The notes: generated by a model from the sequence alone, not told the origin. A stretch of DNA of 64,000 bases from UBA4810 sp002479215 (GCA_049514435.1 JBEKVB010000002.1:62001-126000); one strand, 5' to 3'. Shown: positions 16,293 to 25,827, counted from the first letter of the stretch. Numbers and translations: made by a program.

Positions 16293-17534
16293 ATGAAAAG
16301 GCGTGTCGTTGTAACAGGCCTCGGGGCATTGACCCCCTTGGGTAATTCCGTTGGGGAATCATGGAAAGGTGCAATTGCAGGCAAATCCGGCATTGGCCCG
16401 ATTACCAAGTTCGATAGTGCACCTTTTAAATCCAGAATTGCCGGCGAGATAAAGAATTTCGATCCGATGCAGTTTGTGGATAAGCAGGAAGTTCGCCGCT
16501 ATGACGATTTTATTTTATACGCCATAGCCGCTTCCGAGATGGCGATGACTGACGCGAAACTGACGATCAGTCCGGAAATTTCCAGCCGCGCCGGCGTAAT
16601 AATCGGATCTGCTATCGGCGGCGTTGCCACAATAGAGAGTGAAATAAAAGTCTTATTAAATTCCGGCCCTCGCAAGATTTCTCCCTTTGCCGTTCCGGCA
16701 ATTCTGGCCAATTTAGCTTCCGGGCATGTCTCCATTCGTTTTGGAGCCAAAGGCCCTATCAATTGCGCTGTTACCGCTTGCGCTGCCGGAACATCGGCGA
16801 TAGGCGATGCTTATAAAACCATCGCCTATGGAGATGCCGATGTCATGATCACCGGCGGTGTTGAAGCGGCAATTACTCCTCTTGCAGTCGGCGGCTTTAG
16901 TGCCATGCGGGCCTTATCGACGAGAAACGATGAACCGCAGAAAGCCAGCCGGCCGTTTGATCAAAGCCGCGATGGTTTTGTCATCGGAGAGGGCTGCGGA
17001 ATAGTTATTTTGGAAGAATTATCATATGCCCAGAAAAGAGGTGCACATATTTATGCGGAACTTGCCGGTTACGGATGCACATCCGACGCTTTTCACATGG
17101 CTGCCCCACCGCCCGGACACGAAGGTGCTGCACGTAGCATGCAGGTCGCGCTAAAGGATGCCGGTCTGAACACGACCGATATCGATTATATCAATGCCCA
17201 CGGCACATCGACACCGCTCAACGATTTATATGAAACACAAGCCATCAAAACCCTCTTTGGAGAGCATGCCAAAAAGCTCATGGTCAGCTCCACAAAATCC
17301 ATGACCGGTCACATGTTGGGCGGAACAGGTGGTGTCGAAGCTATTTTTGCCATTAAAGCTTTACAGGAAGGCATCATTCCGCCGACTGTCAATCTGGATA
17401 ATCCCGATCCCGAATGCGATCTTGATTATGTACCCAAGGTGGCACGGCAGAAAAAAATAAACACAGCTATGTCCAATACTTTTGGTTTTGGCGGAGTCAA
17501 CGCTGTTTTAGTATTTAAAAAATATATAGCCTGA
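16293..17534 (+). CDS. fabF: 3-oxoacyl-ACP synthase II
   Basis: A 413-aa condensing enzyme that elongates acyl-ACP with malonyl-ACP. The catalytic triad is visible: Cys163 in TACAAGTSAIG, the His of NAHGTSTPLND and the His of KSMTGHMLGG. I chose ATG 16293, one codon inside a TTG-initiated frame. It pairs with acpP upstream and glyA downstream, as in many Desulfobacterota. The other early fatty-acid genes are absent here apart from the fabD stub. Confidence 0.96.
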   Translation: MKRRVVVTGLGALTPLGNSVGESWKGAIAGKSGIGPITKFDSAPFKSRIAGEIKNFDPMQFVDKQEVRRYDDFILYAIAASEMAMTDAKLTISPEISSRAGVIIGSAIGGVATIESEIKVLLNSGPRKISPFAVPAILANLASGHVSIRFGAKGPINCAVTACAAGTSAIGDAYKTIAYGDADVMITGGVEAAITPLAVGGFSAMRALSTRNDEPQKASRPFDQSRDGFVIGEGCGIVILEELSYAQKRGAHIYAELAGYGCTSDAFHMAAPPPGHEGAARSMQVALKDAGLNTTDIDYINAHGTSTPLNDLYETQAIKTLFGEHAKKLMVSSTKSMTGHMLGGTGGVEAIFAIKALQEGIIPPTVNLDNPDPECDLDYVPKVARQKKINTAMSNTFGFGGVNAVLVFKKYIA

Positions 17535-17565
17535 AAAATGAAGAGCGAAGGAGGATATGGTTTTC

Positions 17566-18810
17566 ATGTCTTTTCTGGAAAAAGTTGATCGGGAAATCTA
17601 CCAGGCCATCAAATCGGAAACACGTAGGCAAGCGGGAAATATCGAACTAATTGCCTCAGAAAATTTTGTCAGCGAAGCTGTATTGGAAGCGCAGGGTTGT
17701 ATAATGACCAATAAGTATGCTGAGGGTTATCCGGGGAACCGTTATTACGGCGGCTGCGAATTTGTCGATATTGCGGAAAATTTAGCGATCGAACGCTGCA
17801 AACAACTTTTTGGCGCGGATCATGTCAATGTCCAGCCCCATTCCGGCACACAGGCGAATATGGCCGTATATTTTGCGGCTGTGCAGCCGGGTGACACTGT
17901 TCTGGGAATGAACTTGTCGCACGGCGGGCATTTGTCTCATGGAAGCCCGGCTAATTTTTCCGGCAAATTTTATAAAATCGTCGCTTACGGCGTCAGCAGA
18001 GATACGGAAACAATCGATTTTACCGAAGTGGAGAAAATAGCCCGTGAACATAAACCAAAAATGATTATTGTCGGCGCCAGCGCTTATCCGCGGACGCTCG
18101 ACTTTCAGAGATTCCGCAAAATTGCTGATGAAGTCGGTGCGGTAATCATGGCCGATATCGCCCATATAGCGGGGCTTGTTGCCACAGGATTGCATCCTTC
18201 GCCTGTACCTATTTGCGAATACGTAACTTCCACGACGCATAAAACCTTGCGTGGACCGCGCGGCGGATTGATTATGTGCAAAGAAGCTTATGCCAAAACT
18301 TTGAACAGCAGGGTTTTCCCGGGCTCTCAGGGCGGACCACTGATGCATATTATCGCGGCCAAGGCTGTTGCTTTTAAAGAAGCGCTCGCGCCGGAATTTA
18401 AGGAATACCAACTGCAAATCGTTAAAAACGCCAAAGCGCTGGCGGACGAATTAAAGAATCAGGGTTTCCGTCTTGTTTCCGGCGGAACAGACAATCATAT
18501 GATGCTCGTTGATTTGACTGCCAAGGATGTTACCGGCAAAGAAGCCCAGGAGGCTCTCGACCGGGCGGCGATTACCGTCAATAAAAACGGCATTCCCTTT
18601 GACACGAAAGGGCCGCAGGTAACCAGCGGAATCAGAATCGGCACGCCCGCCGTCACCACGAGAGGCATGAAGGAAAACGAGATGCGCCAGATTGCTTCCT
18701 ATATCGCCGAGGTAATTAAAAACATAGCCACTGAAAAGAAAATTCAGGCTGTAGCGGAAAAGGTAAAAGCCCTCTGCGCCAAATTTCCTCTTTATCAACA
18801 GAGAATTTAA
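17566..18810 (+). CDS. glyA: Serine hydroxymethyltransferase
   Basis: A 414-aa PLP enzyme interconverting serine and glycine with transfer of a one-carbon unit to tetrahydrofolate. The PLP lysine is Lys226 in TTHKTLRGPRGG, and the N-terminal IELIASENF and YPGNRYYGG motifs are intact. ATG 17566 gives the usual MSFLEKVD start; an in-frame ATG at 17557 lies only 2 nt from the AAGGAGG site and is less likely. It provides one-carbon units and glycine and lies upstream of the deaminase and riboflavin genes. Confidence 0.96.
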   Translation: MSFLEKVDREIYQAIKSETRRQAGNIELIASENFVSEAVLEAQGCIMTNKYAEGYPGNRYYGGCEFVDIAENLAIERCKQLFGADHVNVQPHSGTQANMAVYFAAVQPGDTVLGMNLSHGGHLSHGSPANFSGKFYKIVAYGVSRDTETIDFTEVEKIAREHKPKMIIVGASAYPRTLDFQRFRKIADEVGAVIMADIAHIAGLVATGLHPSPVPICEYVTSTTHKTLRGPRGGLIMCKEAYAKTLNSRVFPGSQGGPLMHIIAAKAVAFKEALAPEFKEYQLQIVKNAKALADELKNQGFRLVSGGTDNHMMLVDLTAKDVTGKEAQEALDRAAITVNKNGIPFDTKGPQVTSGIRIGTPAVTTRGMKENEMRQIASYIAEVIKNIATEKKIQAVAEKVKALCAKFPLYQQRI

Positions 18811-18865
18811 GACCTGCAAGCCGGCATCTGTCGGAAATTTTCAGCTTCGTGAAAGCGTGGTAACT

Positions 18866-19351
18866 ATGGCCGAAAAGAAAGTTTCTTCAGTAAATGTGCC
18901 GGAGAAAATTAATAAAAGGCCCGATTGGGATGTTTATTTTCTGGATATTGTAGAAATCGTATCCAGGCGCAGTACTTGTTTGCGCCGGGCCGTGGGAGCG
19001 GGATTGGTGCGTGATCGCCGGATTCTGGCTACAGGGTATAACGGCGCGCCTTCCAAACTCAAACATTGCCTGGACATCGGCTGTCTGCGCGAAAAGCTCA
19101 ATGTGCCTTCCGGTGAACGCCATGAGTTATGCCGCGGCTTGCACGCGGAACAAAATGCCGTCATTCAGGCGGCATTGCATGGAGTAAGCGCCAAAGGATC
19201 GACACTATATTGCACCAATCATCCCTGTGTTATTTGTGCCAAAATGATAATCAACGCGGGTGTTGTACGTATCGTTATCCGCGAAGGCTACAGCGATAAA
19301 TTGGCGGAAGAGATGCTTAGAGAAGCTGGTATTGACGTAAAACAACTCTAA
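18866..19351 (+). CDS. dCMP deaminase (ComEB-like)
   Basis: A zinc-dependent deaminase of about 161 aa converting dCMP to dUMP for dTTP supply. The zinc and catalytic motifs are HAEQNAVIQ (His, Glu) and PCVICAKM (PCxxC), plus the family's VGAGLVRDRRILATGYNG core. ATG 18866 is preferred; a GTG at 18857 is in frame. Lying between glyA and nrdR it forms a small deoxynucleotide-supply group, a common arrangement in this lineage. Members annotated ComEB in Bacillus are the same family. Confidence 0.92.
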   Translation: MAEKKVSSVNVPEKINKRPDWDVYFLDIVEIVSRRSTCLRRAVGAGLVRDRRILATGYNGAPSKLKHCLDIGCLREKLNVPSGERHELCRGLHAEQNAVIQAALHGVSAKGSTLYCTNHPCVICAKMIINAGVVRIVIREGYSDKLAEEMLREAGIDVKQL

Positions 19352-19380
19352 CCTTTAGAAAGAGTGCGGTAACCAAGTTC

Positions 19381-19842
19381 ATGAAGTGTCCTTTTTGCGA
19401 CCATGCGGAAAACAAGGTTATTGACTCGCGGATAAGTAAGGATGGCAAAGCCATTCGCCGCCGCCGGGAATGCCTGGGCTGTATCAAGCGTTTTACTACC
19501 TATGAATTTGTCGAAGATATTCTGCCCATGGTCGTGAAAAAAGACGGTCGTCGAGAGACATTCGACCGTACGAAGATCCGCAATGGAGTAATGAAAGCTT
19601 GTGAAAAGCGTCCGATCAGCATGGAGTCTATGGAAAAAATCGTGGAAAATGTGGAGCAGGCCTGCCAGGAATTTCAGGGCGAGGAAATTCCTTCAGCCGT
19701 TATCGGAGAAAAAGTTATGAACGAACTCAAAGCTCTTGATGGAGTTGCTTATGTGCGCTTTGCCTCAGTCTACCGGCAATTCCGCGATGTCGGAGAGTTC
19801 ATGACCGAATTAAAAGATTTATTGAGCAAGGGCAAAAAATAA
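19381..19842 (+). CDS. nrdR: Transcriptional repressor NrdR
   Basis: A 153-aa repressor of ribonucleotide reductase genes with an N-terminal zinc ribbon (CPFC at 3-6 and CLGC near 31-34) and an ATP-cone domain in the remainder. The zinc ribbon reads DNA NrdR boxes and the ATP-cone senses ATP/dATP. It ends 4 nt before ribE, so the two are cotranscribed. The link to riboflavin genes is conserved in many bacteria. Confidence 0.97.
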   Translation: MKCPFCDHAENKVIDSRISKDGKAIRRRRECLGCIKRFTTYEFVEDILPMVVKKDGRRETFDRTKIRNGVMKACEKRPISMESMEKIVENVEQACQEFQGEEIPSAVIGEKVMNELKALDGVAYVRFASVYRQFRDVGEFMTELKDLLSKGKK

Positions 19843-19846
19843 ATTT

Positions 19847-20491
19847 ATGTTTACCGGAATTGTGGAAGGATTGGGCAAAGTGAAGCGTCTGACAATGAAA
19901 GGCGTTGATGCGGTTTTGGAAATTGAAGCCGCGATCGCTTTAAATGATATTGCCCTTGGCGACAGTATCGCCGTAAACGGCGCTTGCCTGACCATCACGA
20001 TCAGAAATCAGAATATTTTTAACGCTGACGTTTCCGCAGAAACACTGGACAAAACAAATCTCAAACGATTGCACCCGGGAGATAAAGTCAATCTGGAAAA
20101 ATCACTGCGGGTAGGAGGCTATCTCGGCGGTCATTTTGTTTTAGGGCATATCGATGCCGCAGCTAGGATCCTTTCCCAAACGCAGAAATCCGGCTCACTC
20201 ATTTTGGCCGTTGAAATTGACGATAAACTTTCGCTCTATATTGTGGAAAAAGGTTCCGTGGCCGTAGACGGCGTAAGTCTTACCGTAAACAAACTTGAAA
20301 AAGGCCGATTTTATGTTAATATAATCCCGCATACAGCGGATAAAACGACAATAGTGATGAAAAAAGAGGGCGATTGGGTCAACATTGAAACGGATATTCT
20401 GGGCAAATATGTGGAAAAGTTATTGCAAACTCCGCGGGGAATAGATAATGATTTCTTAGCGCGGCATGGTTTTTTAGATAAGCAAGGATAA
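19847..20491 (+). CDS. ribE: Riboflavin synthase alpha subunit
   Basis: A 214-aa enzyme that dismutates two lumazines into riboflavin. The N-terminus MFTGIVEGLGKV and the duplicated barrel (residues 1-95 and 96-195, each with a GDSIAVNG or GSVAVDGVSLTV motif) are diagnostic. It starts 4 nt after nrdR and ends 3 nt before ribBA, so it belongs to a tight operon. I see no FMN riboswitch upstream; the operon runs on from nrdR. Confidence 0.96.
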   Translation: MFTGIVEGLGKVKRLTMKGVDAVLEIEAAIALNDIALGDSIAVNGACLTITIRNQNIFNADVSAETLDKTNLKRLHPGDKVNLEKSLRVGGYLGGHFVLGHIDAAARILSQTQKSGSLILAVEIDDKLSLYIVEKGSVAVDGVSLTVNKLEKGRFYVNIIPHTADKTTIVMKKEGDWVNIETDILGKYVEKLLQTPRGIDNDFLARHGFLDKQG

Positions 20492-20494
20492 ACA

Positions 20495-21697
20495 ATGGCG
20501 ATAAGCACTATTCGGGAAGCAATCGATGATATTCGCGGCGGGAAAATGATTATTCTCGTGGACGACGAAGATCGGGAAAACGAAGGCGATCTTTGCATGG
20601 CCGCCCAGTTTGCATTGCCGGAAATGATTAATTTCATGGCGCGCTATGGCCGCGGCCTGATATGTTTGACTCTTAACGAAGAACTTGCCGACAAACTCAA
20701 TCTAAAACAAATGGTTCGGGATAACAAGGCGCGTTTTGGAACGGCGTTCACCATTTCCATCGAAGCGCGAAACGGCGTTACCACCGGAATTTCCGCCGCG
20801 GACAGAGCAACAACGATTCAAGCGGCCGTCAATCCGGAGGCCAAACCGGAAGATTTAGTCAGCCCCGGCCATGTGTTTCCTATTCGTGCCCGCAAGGGCG
20901 GTGTTCTGGTGCGCACTGGACAGACCGAAGGATCGGTGGATTTATGCCGTCTGGCCGGTTTGACGCCGGCGGGTGTAATTTGTGAAATCATGCGGGATGA
21001 CGGCACAATGGCGAGGATGCCGGATTTAGAAGTTTTTGCTCGTGAACACAATTTGAAGATAGTCACCATTGCCGATCTTATCGACTACCGGATGCAGAAT
21101 GAATCGCTCATCAGAAGGGTGGCGCAGGCAACAATTCCTACTTGCTTCGGCGGCGATTTCAAAATTATCGTTTATGAGAATGACGTTGACGAGATGCAGC
21201 ACATAGCTCTGGTTAAGGGTGAAATCAGCAAAGAGGATGAAGTTCTTGTGCGTGTGCATTCGGAATGTTTAACCGGTGATGTTTTTGCTTCGAAGAGATG
21301 CGACTGCGGCGATCAGCTCCACTGCGCGATGAAGATGGTGGAAGAGGAGGGCAAGGGCGTCATCGTGTATATGCGGCAGGAAGGACGGGGTATTGGCCTC
21401 GTGAACAAAATCAAGGCTTACGCTTTGCAGGAAGAAGGACATGATACCGTCGAAGCCAATATCGCTCTGGGTTTTAAAGCGGATCTAAGGGATTACGGTA
21501 TCGGGGCGCAGATTCTTGTCGACGTGGGAGTACGCAAAATGCGATTGCTGACCAATAACCCCAAAAAAATAGTCGGGCTGGAAGGTTACGGAATCGAGAT
21601 TACCAAAAGAATCCCCCTGGAGATTCACCCGACGGAAGACAACATAAGATATATGCAGACCAAACAGAAAAAGATGGGACATCTTTTAAAAATATAG
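20495..21697 (+). CDS. ribBA: Bifunctional DHBP synthase / GTP cyclohydrolase II
   Basis: A 400-aa fusion of both riboflavin entry enzymes. The RibB half (about 1-200) has DDEDRENEGDL and makes the four-carbon unit from ribulose 5-phosphate. The RibA half has the zinc motif CLTGDVFASKRCDCG and RQEGRGIGL and opens GTP. It completes the pathway with ribE and ribH except for RibD, which is not in the window. The next gene, ribH, is separated by 136 nt holding a palindromic repeat. Confidence 0.97.
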   Translation: MAISTIREAIDDIRGGKMIILVDDEDRENEGDLCMAAQFALPEMINFMARYGRGLICLTLNEELADKLNLKQMVRDNKARFGTAFTISIEARNGVTTGISAADRATTIQAAVNPEAKPEDLVSPGHVFPIRARKGGVLVRTGQTEGSVDLCRLAGLTPAGVICEIMRDDGTMARMPDLEVFAREHNLKIVTIADLIDYRMQNESLIRRVAQATIPTCFGGDFKIIVYENDVDEMQHIALVKGEISKEDEVLVRVHSECLTGDVFASKRCDCGDQLHCAMKMVEEEGKGVIVYMRQEGRGIGLVNKIKAYALQEEGHDTVEANIALGFKADLRDYGIGAQILVDVGVRKMRLLTNNPKKIVGLEGYGIEITKRIPLEIHPTEDNIRYMQTKQKKMGHLLKI

Positions 21698-21755
21698 GTG
21701 GCATAAGTCAAGCATGCGTAGGAACATTGAACCCATCCCGCTTTGCTTAAACTCG

Positions 21756-21814
21756 CGGGATTAATTCAACTTACAAGTTTCAGTTCACTTTGTTTCTGAA
21801 ACTTGAGTTTCATT
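21756..21814 (-). repeat. Dispersed palindromic repeat, copy 4 (short form)
   Basis: The reverse complement matches the family start (AATGAAACTCAAGTTTCAG) and end (GAATTAATCCCG) but lacks the roughly 18-nt internal block. Stem arms are 21774-21783 and 21796-21805. Relative to the upstream gene (ribBA) it has the same orientation as the other copies have to theirs. Confidence 0.75.
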
Positions 21815-21833
21815 AAAAGGATGGTAAGAAATC

Positions 21834-22298
21834 ATGCCGAAAATAATTGAAGGAAAAATTGTCGCCAAGGGAATGAAGTTTGGCATTGTGGCCAGCCGTT
21901 TCAACGATTTTATTTGCAGCAGGCTGATCGACGGAGCTGTCGATGCACTGATGAGAGCCGGCGCAGAGGAAAAGGATATTACTATTTATAAAGTGCCCGG
22001 TTCCTTTGAACTGCCGCTCACGGCGAAAAAATTGGCTAAAAGCGCCCGCTTTGACGCGGTCATCTGTCTGGGAGCCATAATTCGCGGCGCGACCCCGCAC
22101 TTTGAGTATATCAGCGCAGAAGTGTCCAAAGGCATCGCCAGCGTCGGCCTGGAAACAGAAGTTCCGGTGGTATTTGGCGTATTGACGACGGATACGATTG
22201 AGCAGGCGATTGAACGCGCGGGAACGAAGTCCGGAAATAAAGGCGCCGATGCGGCGATGACGGCAATAGAAATAGTTGATTTATTTAAAAAGATTTAA
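21834..22298 (+). CDS. ribH: 6,7-dimethyl-8-ribityllumazine synthase
   Basis: A 154-aa icosahedral-type enzyme forming lumazine from DHBP and the pyrimidine intermediate. Motifs: ASRFNDFI near the N-terminus, VPGSFELPL, and the catalytic IRGATPHFEYI. The length is typical. It is separated from ribBA by a repeat copy and precedes nusB after 80 nt, a widely conserved ribH-nusB neighbourhood. Confidence 0.97.
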   Translation: MPKIIEGKIVAKGMKFGIVASRFNDFICSRLIDGAVDALMRAGAEEKDITIYKVPGSFELPLTAKKLAKSARFDAVICLGAIIRGATPHFEYISAEVSKGIASVGLETEVPVVFGVLTTDTIEQAIERAGTKSGNKGADAAMTAIEIVDLFKKI

Positions 22299-22378
22299 AA
22301 GCCAAATTTTTTTCTACAGGGCAATCAAACGGCCAGGGGCAATTTAAATCGTAGTTTTTATGAGGTTCGGGATTTTAA

Positions 22379-22834
22379 ATGCGCGGACGTAGAAAGGCAC
22401 GGGAAATTGCCTTACAGGTTCTTTACAGTCTAAACTTTGTAAATATTGATGTGCAAAAGGCACTCGATCTTTTCTGGGGCAATTTCGTTGCCCCACAAGC
22501 GGCTAAAGAATTTGCCGCGTCTTTAGTACAAGGTACATGGGAACACAGGGAGGAACTCGATCGGCTTATCGCCGGTTGTTCGGATAATTGGTCATTGGGA
22601 CGGATGTCCAAGGTGGATATCAGCATTTTGCGCATGGCCGTGTTTGAATTTCTCTACTGTGATGATATTCCGCCGAAAGTTACCTTGAATGAAGCAATTG
22701 ATTTGGGCAAGATTTTTGGTTCGGAGAATTCCGGATCTTTTATAAACGGCATTTTAGATGCGCTCAATTTAAAATTAAGCAGGGAACATGCAGATACACC
22801 TGTCAACAGAACCACCAGACCTGCCAAAACATAA
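22379..22834 (+). CDS. nusB: Transcription antitermination protein NusB
   Basis: A 151-aa all-helical RNA-binding protein that acts with NusE/S10 in rRNA antitermination. It opens with RRKAREIALQVLYSL, the arginine-rich BoxA-binding helix, and ends with the conserved VTLNEAIDLGKIFGSENSGSFINGIL block (split here only for description). The last 16 codons extend past the family core and overlap the next gene by 47 nt. Confidence 0.95.
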   Translation: MRGRRKAREIALQVLYSLNFVNIDVQKALDLFWGNFVAPQAAKEFAASLVQGTWEHREELDRLIAGCSDNWSLGRMSKVDISILRMAVFEFLYCDDIPPKVTLNEAIDLGKIFGSENSGSFINGILDALNLKLSREHADTPVNRTTRPAKT

Positions 22835-23342
22835 ATGTCTGGCCTTGGGTATTTTTTCTGATGAAAAACCACCGCGCGGAATTTGCGGATTTATCGATTG
22901 GCGTCTCAACGGCCTAATATCGCACCAAATCAAGCAAGGAAAAATAGGCGGAAAATTCGCGGAAAAGGTTATTTTCCCCTTCCCGCGGCGCATTGGGTCG
23001 GAAATATTAATGCTCTTCGGTTTGGGGAATCGCGCTACAGCTAATTATGATAAAATTCAAACCGCCGCTTACCAAATAATTAGCGCCATCGACAACATGC
23101 TGCTGAATAGCTTTGCCTTTGACCTGCTGGGAGAAAACCGCATCAGCATGGATACTGCAGATATCGCCCAAGCCATGGTCACAGGTTTTTTTGACTATTT
23201 GTCTAAAGATGAAAAAAAGTTCTCCAAAATAATTCCCTGCGTGATTACTTCCGCCGGCCATTTGAAAGAAGTATCGATAGGCATCAAGAATTTCCAGGCT
23301 AAAGTCAGGGACGATGGTAGCGTTAAAATCGTCACTAAATAA
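22788..23342 (+). CDS. Stand-alone peptidase M17 N-terminal (macro-like) domain protein
   Basis: A 184-aa protein whose pattern (L-x-G-x-I, GKIGGKFAEKV, then LMLFGLGNRATANYDKI and a helical tail) matches the N-terminal domain of leucyl aminopeptidases. The C-terminal metallopeptidase domain of about 300 aa is missing and is not found downstream. It overlaps nusB by 47 nt and the methyltransferase gene by 29 nt, so all three are probably translationally coupled. Without the catalytic domain it cannot be a peptidase. Nucleotide or peptide binding is possible but unproven. Confidence 0.65.
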   Translation: MQIHLSTEPPDLPKHKCLALGIFSDEKPPRGICGFIDWRLNGLISHQIKQGKIGGKFAEKVIFPFPRRIGSEILMLFGLGNRATANYDKIQTAAYQIISAIDNMLLNSFAFDLLGENRISMDTADIAQAMVTGFFDYLSKDEKKFSKIIPCVITSAGHLKEVSIGIKNFQAKVRDDGSVKIVTK

Positions 23343-24045
23343 ATACCTGCTCCCTTTACCCGGCTGGCGGAGGTGGCTGAAACGTCTTCAGGCTGAGAGT
23401 ATTCCGTGGCCCGGCTGTTTTCTTTATAACGCTGTCAGCACAACCAGTATATTCCAAAAACACTACGAGCTTGCCGCTGAAGATATTACCAAATATTGTT
23501 CCAATGGTAAATTACTCGACATTGGCACCGGCCCTGGCTGGCTTTTGCTAAAATTGCAAAAGCTTGCTCCGGCACTTAACCTTACCGGCATGGACATATC
23601 GGCTGATATGGTGAAAAAAGCCCGCGAAAATATCGCTCGCGCCAAAGTTTCTGCTAGTATTTTGTTGGAACAAGGCTCAGCGGATTTATTGCCTTACGCT
23701 GACAATTCCTTTGACATGGTGGTGAGCACTCAATCACTGCACCATTGGAAAAACCCTGTACGCGGCTTCAATGAAATATTTCGTATTCTAAAAGACGGCG
23801 GACGCGCCCGAATTTACGACATTGTCACTGATGTTCCGTCCGCTGTTTTCCAAAACTCGGCCAGAGAATACGGTTGGTTGAAATTGTTGATGTTGTGGAT
23901 ACACGCCTGCGAAGAACCATTTTACAGCCGACAAGCCACTCTTGAGCTGGCAGGCTTGTCGCTTTTTCAAAAAGGAACATTAGAGTTTATTGGCGTCCTG
24001 TGTTGTCTAGATATGGAAAAGAAATTACAAAAGAATTTCCACTGA
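23314..24045 (+). CDS. Class I SAM-dependent methyltransferase
   Basis: A 243-aa protein with the Rossmann-type motif I LLDIGTGPGW near residues 67-76, an acidic motif II (GMDIS) and the motif IV/post-I region SFDMVVSTQSLHHW typical of the UbiE/Methyltransf_11 group. The target is unknown. It overlaps the M17 N-domain gene by 29 nt, is the last gene of the plus-strand run and converges on the peptide-binding lipoprotein gene. No membrane segment is evident. Confidence 0.85.
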   Translation: MVALKSSLNKYLLPLPGWRRWLKRLQAESIPWPGCFLYNAVSTTSIFQKHYELAAEDITKYCSNGKLLDIGTGPGWLLLKLQKLAPALNLTGMDISADMVKKARENIARAKVSASILLEQGSADLLPYADNSFDMVVSTQSLHHWKNPVRGFNEIFRILKDGGRARIYDIVTDVPSAVFQNSAREYGWLKLLMLWIHACEEPFYSRQATLELAGLSLFQKGTLEFIGVLCCLDMEKKLQKNFH

Positions 24046-24098
24046 GGCTAATACTATTCAGCGTCCAAGCTCATCTGAAGCTATGAAACGCAAAAATC

Positions 24099-25733
24099 TC
24101 ATCTGGTCATGACAAACTTTTGTTCATCTTGAGGAACATACCACTTGATAAAATTATAGTCGAGGCCGATAGGCGCAGGTGTAATGCCGCGAAAGCGGTT
24201 GCTGATGATTATCAATTCCTCCGGAACATAAAGAAAGGTATAGGGCTGCTCTTCGGCTAATATCTCCTGAAAACGATCGTAGTATTTTTTCCTTTCTTTC
24301 TGATTAAATGTGCCGCGTCCTTTTTCCAGCAGTTCATCTACTTCGAGATTCTTGTAAGACATAAAATTCAATTCTTCAGGAGCTGTTTTGCTGGAGTGCC
24401 AGACATCATAAGCGTCAGGATCCAGGGTAATCGTCCAACCCAAAATAACTGCATCAAAGCGCCGTTTGTTGATAAAATCGTTCACAAATGCCGCCCATTC
24501 CAATATTCTGATTTTTACATTGACGCCTACTTCTTTTAACTGTCGCTGAATTATTTCCGCGCATTTTTGGCGCGTCTCATTTCCTTGATTGGTAATTATC
24601 TCAAAAACAAAGGGCTTTCCCCCTTTTTCTAAAATACCGTCGCTATTGGCATCAATCCAGCCAGCTTCGCGTAAAAGTTCTCGGGCTCTCTGAGGATTGT
24701 ATGGATAGGTTTTAACATTGCCGTTATAAGCCCACGTTCCTGGTTTGTAAGGGCCTGTCGCCGGTTTACCCAGCCCCAAGAGAACTCCGCTGATAATTTC
24801 TTCTTTATTAATGGCGTAAGAAATTGCCTGCCTTACTCTTTTATCGGTGAAAAGCGGATTTTTTAAATTGTAGCCCAGGTAGGTGTATTTAAAACCGAGG
24901 TAGCGATACTTGCTAAAATTTTTCTGAAATAAATTATTTTCCGTCTGCCGCGTATATTGCAGCGGTGTCAAATCCATATAACTGATGCCCTGAGCGCGCA
25001 ATTCCAGAAACATGGTAGCGGTATCCGGAATGATGCGCGTGATATAGCCGTCAATGTAAGGACACCCTTCAAAATAATCGGGATTGGAAACAAGAACAAT
25101 TTTTTGGCCGGCAACCCATTCTTTAAACATATAAGGGCCGGTGCCGATAGGCTGGCGCTTCAGGGGGCTTTTCGTTATATCCTTTCCTGCCAGCAGATGC
25201 CGGGGCAGGATAGAACTCCCCCAGCTAATCAGCGCCGGGGCAAACGGCTTATCATAGGTTACGCGGAAAGTGTAATCGTCGATGATTTCAGCTTTCTTAA
25301 CTTTCAGAAAATCTCCCGAATAAGCTGTTGGTGTTTTTGGATCAATAGTTACCTGATAAGTGTAAAGAACATCGGCAGCTGTAAACGGCAGACCGTCATG
25401 CCACTTAACTCCCTTGCGCAAATGAAAGGTGATGATGAGGCCATCGGCGGAAATTTTCCAGGATTCGGCAAGATCGCCGGTGATATTCATATCTTTGTCA
25501 TACTTCACCAGACCGTTATAAACCAAACCGGCAACATCGTGCGACGGCTTATCGGAGGCCAGCAGCGGAATTAAATTACTGGCATCCCCGATATCACCCC
25601 TGACCATTATATCGCCATAGGCGGGTGGCTTGGCTGACATTTGCTGCGGCTTATCTTCTGGATTCTCCTTGCCGCAAGCCGAAAGCAATATTAGAGTCAG
25701 AAATGAAATAATTAAAAAACGAATCATGTGCAT
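24099..25733 (-). CDS. Peptide ABC transporter substrate-binding lipoprotein (SBP family 5)
   Basis: A 544-aa family 5 solute-binding protein like DppA/OppA, anchored at the membrane by a lipobox (LLSAC, Cys20). Typical blocks are visible: DLAESWKISADGLIITFHLR with KWHDGLPFTAADVLYT, later DKRVRQAISYAINKEEI, and a C-terminal half ending in YVPEEL. The substrate is probably an oligopeptide or similar. No permease or ATPase genes flank it, so it either borrows a transporter encoded elsewhere or acts as a receptor. It is transcribed opposite to its neighbours. Confidence 0.92.
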   Translation of the reverse strand: MHMIRFLIISFLTLILLSACGKENPEDKPQQMSAKPPAYGDIMVRGDIGDASNLIPLLASDKPSHDVAGLVYNGLVKYDKDMNITGDLAESWKISADGLIITFHLRKGVKWHDGLPFTAADVLYTYQVTIDPKTPTAYSGDFLKVKKAEIIDDYTFRVTYDKPFAPALISWGSSILPRHLLAGKDITKSPLKRQPIGTGPYMFKEWVAGQKIVLVSNPDYFEGCPYIDGYITRIIPDTATMFLELRAQGISYMDLTPLQYTRQTENNLFQKNFSKYRYLGFKYTYLGYNLKNPLFTDKRVRQAISYAINKEEIISGVLLGLGKPATGPYKPGTWAYNGNVKTYPYNPQRARELLREAGWIDANSDGILEKGGKPFVFEIITNQGNETRQKCAEIIQRQLKEVGVNVKIRILEWAAFVNDFINKRRFDAVILGWTITLDPDAYDVWHSSKTAPEELNFMSYKNLEVDELLEKGRGTFNQKERKKYYDRFQEILAEEQPYTFLYVPEELIIISNRFRGITPAPIGLDYNFIKWYVPQDEQKFVMTR

Positions 25734-25827
25734 GAATACAAATTACCGCAGCAGCTTAGCCATTGCAATAAAATTTTACAAGTTATAGGATTATTTATAC
25801 CCATAGCTTAAAAATTAGCGGACTTTT

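Noticed and set aside
19353..19846. FMN riboswitch before the riboflavin genes
   Set aside because: ribE starts 4 nt after nrdR, and no conserved RFN helices are visible there or before ribH.
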